A stretch of 19,809 nucleotides of DNA from assembly GCA_016287975.1 (NCBI GenBank), contig JAEEXV010000350.1, forward strand, positions 1 through 19,809, read 5' to 3'. The notes beneath the pieces were generated by a model, which did not search any database, was not told the origin of the DNA, and saw only the letters and a program-made list of their open reading frames with translations. Made by a program: the position numbers and the translations under genes. Shown in pieces: positions 1 to 8,122 of this stretch (within the stretch, counting starts at the first letter, position 1; each line of letters begins with the position of its first letter). Source of the stretch: Lentisphaeria bacterium (GTDB lineage: Bacteria > Verrucomicrobiota > Lentisphaeria > Oligosphaerales > Oligosphaeraceae).

Positions 1-1659
1 GACGCGATGCCCGGCAAGCAGATGTCGATCGACGCGGACATGCGCGCGGGCAACATCACCCAGGAGCAGGCTCGCGAGCGGCGCGACGAACTCTCGCGCG
101 AATCCCAGTTGTACGGCGCGATGGACGGCGCGATGAAGTTCGTCAAGGGCGATGCGGTCGCGGGCCTCATCATCACCGCGATCAACATCGTCGGCGGCTT
201 CTGCATCGGACTGCTGATGAAGGACATGGATGCGGCGAAGGCAATCAAGACCTACGCCATCCTGACCATCGGGGACGGTCTCGTGAGCCAGATTCCCTCG
301 CTGCTGATTTCAATCACCTCAGGCGTCATCGTCACGCGCGTCGGCGGGGAGGACAACAAGCCGCTGGGCGTGGACATCGTGAACCAGTTCTTCGCGCAGC
401 CGAAGGCGATTCTGCTGGGCGCGGTCATGCTGGTGGCGATCGGGCTGATCCCTGGCTTCCCGAAGCCGCAGTTCTTCCTCCTGGCGGCGGTCACGGGTGC
501 CGTCGCGCTGGGGCTGCTGCGGTCGCAGAAGCAGAAGAAGGCGGCGGAGGAGGCGGAGGCCGATCCGCTTTCGGCGGCGACGGCGGCGGTGGACGAAGGG
601 AAGCCGAAGCCGCAGTCGGGGCCTGGCAAGGAGGGAGACGCCTTCACGCTGGTGACGCCGCTGATGGTGGACATCGATTCGCGCATCCGCAGCCATCTGA
701 CCTACCAGGTGCTGAACGACGAGATCATGAGCGTGCGCCAGGCGCTGTACCACGACCTGGGGGTGCCGTTCCCTGGGATCCACCTGCGGCTCAACGACAA
801 CCTCAAGGACGGGCGCTACCGCATCCTGGTGCAGGAGGTGCCCGTCTCGGAGGGGCAGCTGAAGGTCGGGCATCTGTTTGCGACGGAGCAGCTGGAGAAT
901 CTGGAGGCGATGGGGATTTCGGTGGTGAAGGACAAGCCGTTCCTGCCCGGCTACGAGACGAACTGGGTGCCCGCCTCGGCGGAGGGGCAGTTGAAGACGG
1001 CGGGGGTGGGCTACATGTCGCTGAACCGTGTGCTGGCGTTCCACCTGTCGTGGGTGCTGCGGCGCTATGCGCCTGAGTTCATCAGCATCCAGGAGACGAA
1101 ACTGCTGCTGGACCATCTGGAGAAGGTGTGCCCCGAGATCACGCGCGAGGTGCAGCGGGTGCTGCCGTTGCAGAAGATCACGGACGTCCTGCAGCGCCTG
1201 GTTCAGGAGGACATTTCGATCCGCGACCTCAAGCGCATCATGACGACGCTGATCGAGTGGGGGCAGAAGGAAAAAGACACTGTTTTGCTGGTGGAATACT
1301 CCCGTTGCGCGCTTTCGCGCTACATTTCGTACAAGTACTCCGGCGGGCAGAATCTGCTGGCCGCGTATCTGCTGGACGCGGGGGTGGAGGAGAAGATCCG
1401 CAAGGCGATTCGGCAGTCGTCGGGGGGCAGCTACCTGGCGATGGATCCCGGCGAGGTGCGCCGACTGGTGGGGGCGGTCAAGAAGCAGGTGGGGGACTTG
1501 CGCAAGATCCAGCAGAAGCCGGTGATGCTGGTCTCGGTGGACATCCGCCGCTACTTCCGCAAGATGATCGAGGGCGAGTACCGAGATCTGCCAGTGCTTT
1601 CGTTCCAGGAACTTTTCAACGAAATCAACATCCAGCCGCTGGGCCGCATCACCTTGTGA
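1..1659 (+). CDS. sctV: T3SS export-gate protein SctV (5'-truncated by window)
   Basis: SctV (YscV/LcrD/FlhA family) forms the nonameric inner-membrane ring that receives substrates for type III export. The frame is open from base 1 and opens with DAMPGKQMSIDADMRAG, the FHIPEP-family signature that normally lies about 150-180 residues into the protein, so the true start is upstream. The 552 visible codons carry hydrophobic segments (for example AGLIITAINIVGGFCIGLLM, about residues 53-72, then IPSLLISITSGVIV and two more near 130-170). A charged linker follows, then the large cytoplasmic domain with GVPFPGIHLRLNDNL, ending SFQELFNEINIQPLGRITL, the usual SctV end. sctD follows 20 nt downstream. 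The family also includes flagellar FlhA, but the neighbours are all injectisome genes. The family call is very secure. Confidence 0.97.
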   Translation, partial: DAMPGKQMSIDADMRAGNITQEQARERRDELSRESQLYGAMDGAMKFVKGDAVAGLIITAINIVGGFCIGLLMKDMDAAKAIKTYAILTIGDGLVSQIPSLLISITSGVIVTRVGGEDNKPLGVDIVNQFFAQPKAILLGAVMLVAIGLIPGFPKPQFFLLAAVTGAVALGLLRSQKQKKAAEEAEADPLSAATAAVDEGKPKPQSGPGKEGDAFTLVTPLMVDIDSRIRSHLTYQVLNDEIMSVRQALYHDLGVPFPGIHLRLNDNLKDGRYRILVQEVPVSEGQLKVGHLFATEQLENLEAMGISVVKDKPFLPGYETNWVPASAEGQLKTAGVGYMSLNRVLAFHLSWVLRRYAPEFISIQETKLLLDHLEKVCPEITREVQRVLPLQKITDVLQRLVQEDISIRDLKRIMTTLIEWGQKEKDTVLLVEYSRCALSRYISYKYSGGQNLLAAYLLDAGVEEKIRKAIRQSSGGSYLAMDPGEVRRLVGAVKKQVGDLRKIQQKPVMLVSVDIRRYFRKMIEGEYRDLPVLSFQELFNEINIQPLGRITL

Positions 1660-1679
1660 GGCCAGCCGCATAGCCATCC

Positions 1680-3077
1680 ATGCCATCCATCATCCTCAAA
1701 ATCCTGACTGGGCCGCAGGAGGGCGCCGAAGTCGAACTGACGGCGGGGCGCAGCGCCACCATCGGCTCTGGGTTCCAGTGCGACATCGCGCTGGTCGACG
1801 CGATGCTGGCGTCGGAGCAGGGCACCTTCCTCGTGCAGGAGAGCGGCGTGCAGTTCACGGCCGCCGCCGACGGCGTCCATCTGGGTGAGGAGCCCGTGGC
1901 GGCGGGGAGCACGGTCGAGGTGCCGTTGTACACCGCGCTGACGCTGGGCGGGACGCGCGTGGCGCTGGGGGCGGCGGGCGAGACCTGGCCTGCGATCACG
2001 TGGCCGGAACTCTCGGCGCTGAAGCCGCCCGAGCCCGTGCCTGCGGCGCCTGAGGCGCCTGAGGGGCAGGGCGAGGCCGCGGACGTTCCGCCAACCGAGG
2101 CGGCGTCGGAGGGGGAGCCGCCGCCCGAGGCGGAGGAGGAGAAGGCGGAGGAGCCGCCGCTGTGGCGAGCCTATGTGGAGCGGTATCTGGTGTGGGGGAT
2201 TCTGGCGCTGGTGGTGTTGATTCTGGCGCTGGGGGTCGGCTGCGTCTTCTGGTGCTACAGTGCGCCGCCCAGGGACATCGAGAAGGTGCTCAAGGCGCGG
2301 CGACGGGAGGCGCTGGAGAAGTTGATGGCGGCGCACGGGCTGACGCTTCAGGACGGGGTGCTTTCGGGCAACCTCAAGGAGGCGCGTATGCGCCTCGACA
2401 TCGAGCGCTTCGTCTACACCGAGTTCCCAGGGGAGATCCAGCCGGATCTGACGGACGACCAGACGCTGCGGGAGAGCCTCGCGCAGGTGCTGGAGGGGCT
2501 GGGCAGCGGGCTGATCGTCGTGGACGGCGTCGTCGACCGCAACGCGACGGTGCACGGGATCGTGCCGAGCAAGGAGGTGTGGGAGAACGACCTGGCGCAC
2601 ATCCGCCAGGACGTGCCGAAGTTGAAGGAGGTCCGCGCGAAGTTCGTCGTGTGCGTGGACGAGACGCTGATTCGGATGCGGAATGTGCTGCGGCTCTTCC
2701 CCGCCTTCGGGAATGTCGCGGTTTCGTGGAAGAACAACCAGTTCGTCTTCGAGGGGGTGGTGGCGGAGGGGAGCCGCAAAGACTTCCTGGAGATGCTGAC
2801 CGAGGTCGGCAAGAACCTGCCGCGGAACGCCGTGCTGGTCAATGCGGTCAAATGGCGCGTCGCCGCGCCCACTGCGGCGGGCGCCATCCCCGGCGCATCG
2901 GGCGTGGACGGGCTGCCGATCACGGGGGTCATCTTCCAGCCGTTCACCTGCTTGCAGATGCAGGACGGCACGCGGGTCTTCGAAGGCGGCGCCATCGGCG
3001 ACTTCTCGGTCGAGAAGATCACGCCGGACGAGGTTGTCTTCCGTCAGGGCAGCAACAGGGTGACCTGGAGGCCGTAG
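1680..3077 (+). CDS. sctD: T3SS inner-membrane ring protein SctD
   Basis: SctD (YscD/PrgH/CdsD family) is the outer of the two inner-membrane rings; its cytoplasmic FHA-like domain docks the sorting platform. The 465-aa product has an N-terminal FHA-like beta domain (about residues 1-100), an acidic Pro/Glu-rich linker (about 115-160), one transmembrane helix (about 169-193) and a periplasmic part of about 270 residues with ring-building (BON-like) segments such as FEGVVAEGSRKDFLEMLTEV. The tail (ITGVIFQPFTCLQMQDGTRVF onward) resembles the YscD C-terminal module. It has a single FHA domain, whereas chlamydial CdsD is much larger. The start is the first in-frame ATG, 20 nt after sctV; no clear Shine-Dalgarno is visible. 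The function rests on domain order and position more than on conserved residues. Confidence 0.88.
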   Translation: MPSIILKILTGPQEGAEVELTAGRSATIGSGFQCDIALVDAMLASEQGTFLVQESGVQFTAAADGVHLGEEPVAAGSTVEVPLYTALTLGGTRVALGAAGETWPAITWPELSALKPPEPVPAAPEAPEGQGEAADVPPTEAASEGEPPPEAEEEKAEEPPLWRAYVERYLVWGILALVVLILALGVGCVFWCYSAPPRDIEKVLKARRREALEKLMAAHGLTLQDGVLSGNLKEARMRLDIERFVYTEFPGEIQPDLTDDQTLRESLAQVLEGLGSGLIVVDGVVDRNATVHGIVPSKEVWENDLAHIRQDVPKLKEVRAKFVVCVDETLIRMRNVLRLFPAFGNVAVSWKNNQFVFEGVVAEGSRKDFLEMLTEVGKNLPRNAVLVNAVKWRVAAPTAAGAIPGASGVDGLPITGVIFQPFTCLQMQDGTRVFEGGAIGDFSVEKITPDEVVFRQGSNRVTWRP

Positions 3078-3079
3078 CG

Positions 3080-3325
3080 ATGTCGGAGGGCGATTCCCAG
3101 CCGAAGGACGGCCGCATCCGTCTGCTGAATCTGGAGAAGGAGCTGGCGGGGCCAGGGCGCGAGGAGGTCTTCGTGCGGCGCGACGCGCAGCTGGCCGCGA
3201 TCCAGAAGCGCGCGCTGGAGGAGTTGAAGCATCCGCTGGAGCCCGCCGAATACGAGCGCATCGACAGGTTGCGCGAGGGCGTCGTCGCCGCGCGCAAGGT
3301 GCTGCGCTTCGCGATGAAGAACTGA
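3080..3325 (+). CDS. sctE: small T3SS protein, probable needle co-chaperone SctE (YscE/CdsE-like)
   Basis: This 81-aa, highly charged, almost wholly helical protein starts 2 nt after the sctD stop and sits directly before the needle gene. In Yersinia (YscE-F-G) and Chlamydia (CdsE-F-G) the small protein at this position pairs with the G protein to hold the needle subunit soluble before export. The sequence shows two predicted helices (about residues 27-50 and 55-79) separated by HPLEPAEYER, consistent with the helical hairpin of the YscE/EscE family. These proteins diverge strongly, so the name rests on size, predicted structure and gene order. No signal peptide or membrane segment is present. 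Confidence 0.6.
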   Translation: MSEGDSQPKDGRIRLLNLEKELAGPGREEVFVRRDAQLAAIQKRALEELKHPLEPAEYERIDRLREGVVAARKVLRFAMKN

Positions 3326-3384
3326 TTTTTTTTGAGCAAGTGTTCCCAAACAGCAAGCAACCTACAACCAAGGAGAAATGAAAC
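3326..3384 (+). promoter_or_regulatory. needle-gene leader with T-tract and strong RBS
   Basis: The 59-nt gap between sctE and sctF is one of the few non-overlapping junctions in the operon. It begins with a run of eight T (3325-3332), then an A/C-rich stretch, and ends with AAGGAGA (about 3370-3376) at good spacing from the sctF ATG at 3385. This is the best ribosome-binding site in the operon, fitting the high needle-subunit demand. I see only a weak GC hairpin before the T-run, so a partial terminator or processing site is possible but not shown. Confidence 0.45.
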
Positions 3385-3732
3385 ATGGCCTACACCAACA
3401 ACGGCACGCCGCAAGTCAGCATCATCAACACGACCGGCTCGATTGACAACAGCTACAAGTACACGCGTCCCAGCGGCGCGGCGGGGCATGGCGAGAACGC
3501 CAAGATCCTGCACCTGGACGATGTGTATGCGGCGCTCATGGCCTCGGCGCTGACGATGGAGGCGAACGTGAAGGAGTCGCTGGAGAACTACATCGAGGAC
3601 CCTGATGTCCAGGCGAACCTGCAGCAGCTCCAGTACGACCTCCAGAACTGGAACCTCGCGCTGACCACGATGACCAACATGGTCAAGAACATGGGTGACG
3701 CGATGAGCTCGATCGTCTCCAACATGCGGTAG
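3385..3732 (+). CDS. sctF: T3SS needle filament subunit SctF
   Basis: SctF (YscF/PrgI/MxiH family) polymerises into the hollow extracellular needle. The last 75 or so residues have the family pattern: a helical hairpin with LQQLQYDLQNWNLALTTMTN, a conserved Trp, and the polymerising C-terminal helix MVKNMGDAMSSIVSNMR, comparable with the VK-x-x-GD/KD-I end of known needle proteins. No signal peptide is present, as expected for a type III substrate. The protein has 115 residues where the family usually has about 60-90. The extra length is an N-terminal polar stretch of about 35-40 residues rich in Asn, Ser, Thr and Gly. The start is fixed by a strong AAGGAGA site; an ATG at 3378 is in another frame. 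It lies between the two putative needle chaperones. Confidence 0.88.
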   Translation: MAYTNNGTPQVSIINTTGSIDNSYKYTRPSGAAGHGENAKILHLDDVYAALMASALTMEANVKESLENYIEDPDVQANLQQLQYDLQNWNLALTTMTNMVKNMGDAMSSIVSNMR

Positions 3733-3736
3733 TGCG

Positions 3737-4108
3737 ATGACGCTGGAGACGGAAGAACTGCAGCTGCTCCTGGAGGTGGCGCTCATGGCGGTGGGACAGA
3801 ACCACTTCGTGAGCGCCAAGTGCATCCTCGACGCGCTGGAGGGCTTCCGTCCCGGCCACGAATCGCTCGACGTCGCCCGCGCGGTGATGCTGCTGAGCCA
3901 GCGCCATCCGCGCGAGTGCATCGATTTCATCGACCAGGAGGGGATGCCGCGCCACCCCGAGAACGATTTGCTGCTCGCCTTCAAGGGCGCGGCGCTGATC
4001 CAGCTCTTTCGGCACGAGGAGGCGAAGCGCCTGCTCCAGGGGGTGCAGACCTCGAAGGACGAGAACGCCGCAGGCATCGCCCGCGGGCTGCTCGCCGCGA
4101 TGGGGTAG
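3737..4108 (+). CDS. sctG: TPR-like needle chaperone SctG (YscG/CdsG-like)
   Basis: This 123-aa all-helical protein starts 4 nt after sctF. It shows paired helices of TPR type: VGQNHFVSAKCILDALEGFRP (about 19-39), SLDVARAVMLLSQRHPRECIDFI and NDLLLAFKGAALIQLFRHEEAKRLL. YscG and CdsG are TPR-fold proteins that, with the E protein, wrap the needle subunit's C-terminal helix in the cytoplasm. The position right after sctF and the size match. It is the last gene before a 174-bp gap, so E-F-G form a compact needle cassette. The alternative is another TPR-type T3SS chaperone of the HrpB1/SctG group, which has the same general role. Confidence 0.7.
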   Translation: MTLETEELQLLLEVALMAVGQNHFVSAKCILDALEGFRPGHESLDVARAVMLLSQRHPRECIDFIDQEGMPRHPENDLLLAFKGAALIQLFRHEEAKRLLQGVQTSKDENAAGIARGLLAAMG

Positions 4109-4282
4109 GGCTGTTCCTGGTTCGGTTTCATTTACGGTGTGGGTTCGGATTGGAGCCCCTTCCCTTCGCCACACATGCAAACGACGGGGGGCTGCGCCCC
4201 CCGCTCCCCCCCGACGCAATGAGCGCACCTTGCTGCGGCAGGGCGTCCTTTCCGACAATGGGCCAATCCACGGAGTTTCACG
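4109..4282. other. intergenic gap sctG-sctI with GC hairpin
   Basis: This 174-bp non-coding gap splits the operon. It contains a 7-bp perfect stem, GGGGGGC (4186-4192) with GCCCCCC (4196-4202), around a 3-nt loop. No T-run follows, so it is not a canonical intrinsic terminator; it could stabilise an mRNA end or be a repeat remnant. Just before sctI there is GGAG (4272-4275), 7 nt from the ATG. I see no convincing promoter here. Confidence 0.5.
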
Positions 4283-4699
4283 ATGGATGCGATACAGATA
4301 GAAGCGATACGCGCGTGTATGACGGCTGCTCGGATCAGCGATGATCCAGTGCAGATGTCGAGTGTCCGCGCGGCGGATCCCGCGGCGGTGGCGCGTTTCC
4401 AGGAGTTGATGAACGAGCCGGTGACGGTGAACCGTGTGGACGGCGCGGGGGTGTCGGAGATGCGGGTGCCGTTTGCGGAGCGTCTGGAGGCGAGTTTTGC
4501 GGCGCAGCAGGCGGAGTACCAGCAGCGGATGCGCGGGATTGGCGCGCTGCTGAATCCGATGCGCTCGGGGATGATTTCGCAGGGGGAGATGATTCGTCTG
4601 CAGTATGAGGTGCAGGCGCTTTCGTTCCAGCAGAATGTGGTCTCGAAGGTGATTGAGAGCGTTTCGCAGGCCATCCAGACCTTGATCAAGAACTCATGA
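4283..4699 (+). CDS. sctI: T3SS inner rod protein SctI
   Basis: SctI (YscI/PrgJ/MxiI family) forms the short adaptor that anchors the needle to the export gate. The 138-aa product is poorly conserved at the N terminus. Its C-terminal 45 residues carry the family pattern: GEMIRLQYEVQALSFQQNV, followed by a second helix SKVIESVSQAIQTLIKNS, matching the LLxLQ...VxxxSxxxExxSKVxxxxxxxxxTLLK consensus. It has no signal peptide, as expected for a type III-exported early substrate. Its stop overlaps the sctJ start by 4 nt (ATGA), implying coupled translation; I followed by J is the classic YscI-YscJ order. GGAG lies 7 nt before the chosen ATG. Confidence 0.88.
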   Translation: MDAIQIEAIRACMTAARISDDPVQMSSVRAADPAAVARFQELMNEPVTVNRVDGAGVSEMRVPFAERLEASFAAQQAEYQQRMRGIGALLNPMRSGMISQGEMIRLQYEVQALSFQQNVVSKVIESVSQAIQTLIKNS

Positions 4700-5484
4700 C
4701 GGCGATGAAGAAGTTACTGGTTCTGACATTTGCGATGCTGCTGCTGTGCGGCTGCGACGAGCAGGCGGTGCTGTTCAGCGGCTTGAGCGAGCGGCAGGCG
4801 AACCCCGTGCTGGCGGCGCTGATGGAGCATTCAATCGGGTGCACGAAGACGCCAGGTTCGGAGGAGAACACCTGGAATGTCAACATCAAGCGTTCCAAGG
4901 ACTTTGCGAAGGCGGTGGAGATCTGCCAGAGCCGCGGGCTGCCGGAGCGGGACTACAACGGCGTGGGCGAGGTCTTCAAGAAGACGGGGATGGTGTCGAG
5001 CCCGACCGAGGAGCGCATCCGCTACATGGACGCCCTGTCGCAGGATCTGTCGCGGACGCTGACGAGCATCGACGGCATCATCGACGCGCGCGTGCATGTG
5101 GTGCTGCCGAACAACGACCCCTTCGCCAAGAACGTGCTGCCCTCCTCGGCGGCGGTGGCGATCCGCTGCCGCAAGGATGTGGACATCAACAATGTCCTGC
5201 CGCAGATCAAGAACCTGGTGCTCAATTCGATCGAGGGGCTGACCTACGACAAGATCTCCGTCACGGTGTTTCGAGACATCCCCGCCGTCGTGGAGCAGCG
5301 CCTGCAGGCGCAGAAGGAGGACGCCAGGCAGATGGCGGATCCAGTGGTGCTGCGGTGGCTGGTCGCGGTGACGGCGGCGGCGGTGGTGCTGCTGGCGGGG
5401 CTGGCGGCGGTCGCGGCGGTGTTGTTCTTCCGTCTGCGGCGTCGGTTGAAGGAACTGGAGAAGCAGCCTGAGGCTGCGGAATAG
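4696..5484 (+). CDS. sctJ: T3SS inner-membrane ring lipoprotein SctJ
   Basis: SctJ (YscJ/PrgK/CdsJ; related to FliF) is the lipoprotein inner ring of the basal body on the periplasmic face of the inner membrane. The 262-aa protein has a lipoprotein signal, MTAMKKLLVLTFAMLLLCGC, with the acylated cysteine at Cys20. The typical DEQAVLFSGLSERQANPVLA start of the mature protein follows, and then two ring-building domains, including the conserved IDGIIDARVHVVLP and SSAAVAIR segments. A C-terminal transmembrane helix (about 220-245) precedes RLRRRLKELEKQ, so the tail is cytoplasmic. It starts inside the end of sctI (4-nt overlap), and sctK follows after 7 nt. The call is very secure. Confidence 0.96.
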   Translation: MTAMKKLLVLTFAMLLLCGCDEQAVLFSGLSERQANPVLAALMEHSIGCTKTPGSEENTWNVNIKRSKDFAKAVEICQSRGLPERDYNGVGEVFKKTGMVSSPTEERIRYMDALSQDLSRTLTSIDGIIDARVHVVLPNNDPFAKNVLPSSAAVAIRCRKDVDINNVLPQIKNLVLNSIEGLTYDKISVTVFRDIPAVVEQRLQAQKEDARQMADPVVLRWLVAVTAAAVVLLAGLAAVAAVLFFRLRRRLKELEKQPEAAE

Positions 5485-5491
5485 TCGCCCT

Positions 5492-6097
5492 GTGGATGAG
5501 ATCCGCACATTTTTGGAGACGCCGCTGGCGTATGCCGAGGCTGGGCGGGTGGATCGGCTGCTTTCGGGGCATCGGCTGTCGGAGTTCGCGAAGGCTCCTG
5601 AGGCGCTGGAGCGGCTGAACCGCTATGCGGTTTCGGCGTGGGGGCTGGCGGCGGTCGCGGCAGAGGATTTCCCCGCTGGCGCCCTAAGGCGCCTGCTGCT
5701 GCTGGATGGCGCGCGCATTGTGCGGCTGGCGGAGTTCGCGGGCTGCCTGGTGGCGGGGCGCAAGTTGCGCACGCTGGTGGATGGCGGCGTGATGAAGGGG
5801 CTGGCCGAAGGCCTGCCAGGGGTCTACCCAGGCTGCCTTCGGCTGCGCGCGCGTTTTCCCGAGTGGTGCGCGGCGCTGGAGGAGCTTTCCGAGGATGCGC
5901 TCCCGCCCCTGGAGGCGGCGGCGCTGCGCCTCACGGGGCTGCAGTTGCTCTTGGCGGTGCTGCAGCAGTTGCCGGAGGGGCTGCAGCAGCGCTGGCTGCT
6001 GCGGCTGTCGGCGGAGGAGGCGAGACTGTGCCGTCCCTCGGTGGGGATTCCGCTGCCAGGGGAGAGTGATTTGGAGCGTCTGTTGGCGTTGGTGTGA
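5492..6097 (+). CDS. sctK: probable T3SS sorting-platform protein SctK
   Basis: SctK (YscK/OrgA/HrpD family) links the SctQ pods of the cytoplasmic sorting platform to SctD. This 201-aa Leu/Ala-rich protein shows the general YscK layout: a central LRRLLLLDGARIVRLAEFAG followed by LVAGRKLRTLVDGG, and an acidic helical C-terminal half. It lies in the canonical J-K-L position. The start used is GTG at 5492, 7 nt after sctJ, because no in-frame ATG precedes the conserved core; CGCCC upstream is not a Shine-Dalgarno, so coupling to sctJ is likely. The stop overlaps the sctL start by 4 nt (GTGA). SctK sequences are very divergent, so gene order carries much of the weight. Confidence 0.72.
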   Translation: MDEIRTFLETPLAYAEAGRVDRLLSGHRLSEFAKAPEALERLNRYAVSAWGLAAVAAEDFPAGALRRLLLLDGARIVRLAEFAGCLVAGRKLRTLVDGGVMKGLAEGLPGVYPGCLRLRARFPEWCAALEELSEDALPPLEAAALRLTGLQLLLAVLQQLPEGLQQRWLLRLSAEEARLCRPSVGIPLPGESDLERLLALV

Positions 6098-6714
6098 GAA
6101 AGATGCTGCTGTTTGAAGACCACAACTTGCGCATTGAGAGCGACGGGCGGATGGTGACCGCCGCCGAGTCGGATGCGGTTTCGCAGGTCGAGGCGCTGCT
6201 GAAGGCCGCGGAGGCGGAGGCCGCCGCCATCCGCGCGGGGGCGGAGGAGGAGGTCGCGAAGGCGAAGCAGGAGGGCTACCAGCAGGGGCTGGACGACGGG
6301 CAGGCGGAGATCATCGAGCGGAAGATCAAGATGGTCGAGCAGTCGGTACGCTACCTGGAGCAGTTGGAGGGGCGCGTGGTCGATGTCGTCGCGGCGGTGC
6401 TTCAGAAGTGCATTGGCGAACTGGACTGCCGCCAGGTGATCGTCGGGCTCATCGAGCAGGCGATGGCTGCGGTGGTGCGCACGCAGCGCCAGATGACGAT
6501 CAAGGTGTCGCCCGCGAATCTGGAGGTCGTGCAGGGGCGGGTGGGGGCGCTGCACGCCAAATACCCGAGTGTGACGATGCTGAATGTGGTGGGGGACGAG
6601 CATTTGTCGGATACGGATTGCGTCCTGGAGACGGACGCGGGGGTTGTGGACGCGAGCCTGAAGGTGCAGTTGGACGCGATCGAGCGCGCGTTTCGGCAGT
6701 GTTTTGAGCATTGA
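6094..6714 (+). CDS. sctL: T3SS ATPase stator SctL
   Basis: SctL (YscL/OrgB/FliH family) dimerises, binds the N terminus of the ATPase SctN and tethers it to SctQ. The 206-aa protein has an Ala/Glu-rich coiled-coil N-terminal half containing a GxxxGxxxG run (Gly61, Gly65, Gly69) typical of FliH/SctL. A globular C-terminal domain holds the family hallmark CVLETDAGVVDAS (about 176-188), followed by LKVQLDAIERAF. The GTG at 6094 overlaps the sctK stop; a nearby in-frame ATG (codon 4) is an alternative start with no effect on the domains. sctN begins 9 nt downstream, as in most injectisome operons. Confidence 0.93.
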   Translation: MRKMLLFEDHNLRIESDGRMVTAAESDAVSQVEALLKAAEAEAAAIRAGAEEEVAKAKQEGYQQGLDDGQAEIIERKIKMVEQSVRYLEQLEGRVVDVVAAVLQKCIGELDCRQVIVGLIEQAMAAVVRTQRQMTIKVSPANLEVVQGRVGALHAKYPSVTMLNVVGDEHLSDTDCVLETDAGVVDASLKVQLDAIERAFRQCFEH

Positions 6715-6723
6715 GTTTGAGCG

Positions 6724-8064
6724 ATGGCGAAGGGAGCCGGAAAATTCGAGTACATCCCTGACTTGCTGTTGCAGCGCCTGAAGGACGTGAGTCCTGTGGT
6801 GGTGAAGGGCAAGGTGACGGAGGTGGTCGGGACGATCATCAAGGCGGTGCTTCCTGGCGTGAAGGTGGGGGAGTTGTGCCTGCTGCGCAATCCGTGGGAG
6901 GACACCGAGATCAAGGCCGAGGTGGTTGGCTTCTCGAAGGGGCAGGTTTTGCTGACGGCGATGGGGGCGATGCAGGGCGTCTCGACGGCGACGGAAGTTA
7001 TCCCGACGCACCATGTGCACCAGGTCGGGGTGGGGCCTGGGCTGCTGGGGCGGGTTTTGAACGGGCTGGGGGAGCCGATCGACACGGACACGAAGGGGCC
7101 GTTTCGGCCAGTGGCCTTCTACCCCGTCTACTGCGATCCGCCGAATCCGCTGGAGCGCAAGGTGATTTGTGATCCACTGCCACTGGGGCTGCGGTGCATT
7201 GACGGGATGCTGACCTGCGGCGAGGGGCAGCGTCTGGGCATTTTCGCGGCGGCTGGCGGCGGCAAGTCGACGCTGCTGGCGGAGATCATCCGCAACACGG
7301 CGGCGGAGGTGAGCGTGCTGGCGCTGATCGGCGAGCGTGGCCGAGAGGTGCGCGAGTTCATCGAGAAGGATCTGGGGCCTGAGGGGATGAAGCGCGCGGT
7401 GGTGGTGGTTTCGACCTCCGACCGCACGGCGATGGAGCGCCTGAAGGCCGCGTATGTCGCCACTTCGGTGGCGGAGTACTTCCGCGACGCGGGCAAGAAG
7501 GTGCTGCTGATGATGGATTCGGTCACGCGCTTCGGGCGCGCGCAGCGCGAGATCGGCCTGGCGGCGGGCGAGCCGCCCGCGCGGCGCGGCTTCCCGCCCT
7601 CGGTCTTTTCGGAACTGCCTCGGCTGATGGAGCGCGCGGGCAACTCGGCGAAGGGGTCGATCACCGCGCTGTACACGGTGCTCGTGGAAGGCGACGACAT
7701 GACCGAGCCCATCGCGGACGAGACGCGCTCCATCCTGGACGGCCACATCATCCTTTCGCGCAAGCTGGCCGCCGAGAACCACTACCCCGCCATCGATGTC
7801 CTCGCCTCGATTTCCCGCTGCCAGGGCGCCATCGTCACCAAGGAGCACAAGAAGGCGGCCTCCCGCCTGCGGCAGCTCCTCGCCAAGTACAACGAGGTCG
7901 CCCTGCTGCTCAAGATCGGCGAGTACAAGCAGGGATCGGATCCCGAGACGGACGAGGCGATCGCGCGCCACGACCGCATCAACGCCTTCCTGCGGCAGGG
8001 GCTTGACGAGAAGGACTCCTACGAGGAGACCGTCAGCAAGCTCGAGGCCGCTGTGGGCGGCTAA
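6724..8064 (+). CDS. sctN: T3SS ATPase SctN
   Basis: SctN (YscN/InvC/CdsN) is the F1-beta-like hexameric ATPase that strips chaperones and unfolds substrates at the export gate. The 446-aa protein has an N-terminal beta-barrel domain with [16 protein letters not shown] (105-120), a P-loop AAAGGGKS (175-182), the catalytic Glu in GERG (Glu204), Walker B VLLMMD (260-265) before [20 protein letters not shown], and the conserved [15 protein letters not shown] with the arginine finger near Arg346. All catalytic residues are present. The Ala-rich P-loop differs from the common GSGVGKS form but still fits [AG]xxxxGK[ST]. It lies in the standard L-N-O order. FliI is excluded by context. Confidence 0.97.
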   Translation: MAKGAGKFEYIPDLLLQRLKDVSPVVVKGKVTEVVGTIIKAVLPGVKVGELCLLRNPWEDTEIKAEVVGFSKGQVLLTAMGAMQGVSTATEVIPTHHVHQVGVGPGLLGRVLNGLGEPIDTDTKGPFRPVAFYPVYCDPPNPLERKVICDPLPLGLRCIDGMLTCGEGQRLGIFAAAGGGKSTLLAEIIRNTAAEVSVLALIGERGREVREFIEKDLGPEGMKRAVVVVSTSDRTAMERLKAAYVATSVAEYFRDAGKKVLLMMDSVTRFGRAQREIGLAAGEPPARRGFPPSVFSELPRLMERAGNSAKGSITALYTVLVEGDDMTEPIADETRSILDGHIILSRKLAAENHYPAIDVLASISRCQGAIVTKEHKKAASRLRQLLAKYNEVALLLKIGEYKQGSDPETDEAIARHDRINAFLRQGLDEKDSYEETVSKLEAAVGG

Positions 8065-8122
8065 ACCGTCGTTTTTGTCTCTTTTTGTCCCTTAGGTCCC
8101 TTCGGTCGCTGTTCTTTTTTCG

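Noticed and set aside
319..1686. A 455-codon minus-strand frame opposite sctV, and a similar 611-codon one opposite sctD.
   Set aside because: They have Arg/His/Leu-rich low-complexity products typical of antisense frames in GC-rich DNA; the plus strand carries clear SctV and SctD.
4186..4202. The GC hairpin after sctG as a rho-independent terminator ending the operon.
   Set aside because: There is no T-run after the stem and sctI/sctJ continue in the same direction shortly after.
5824..7971. A 715-codon minus-strand frame opposite sctK-sctL-sctN.
   Set aside because: It is antisense to the ATPase with all catalytic motifs intact; the composition is that of a shadow frame.
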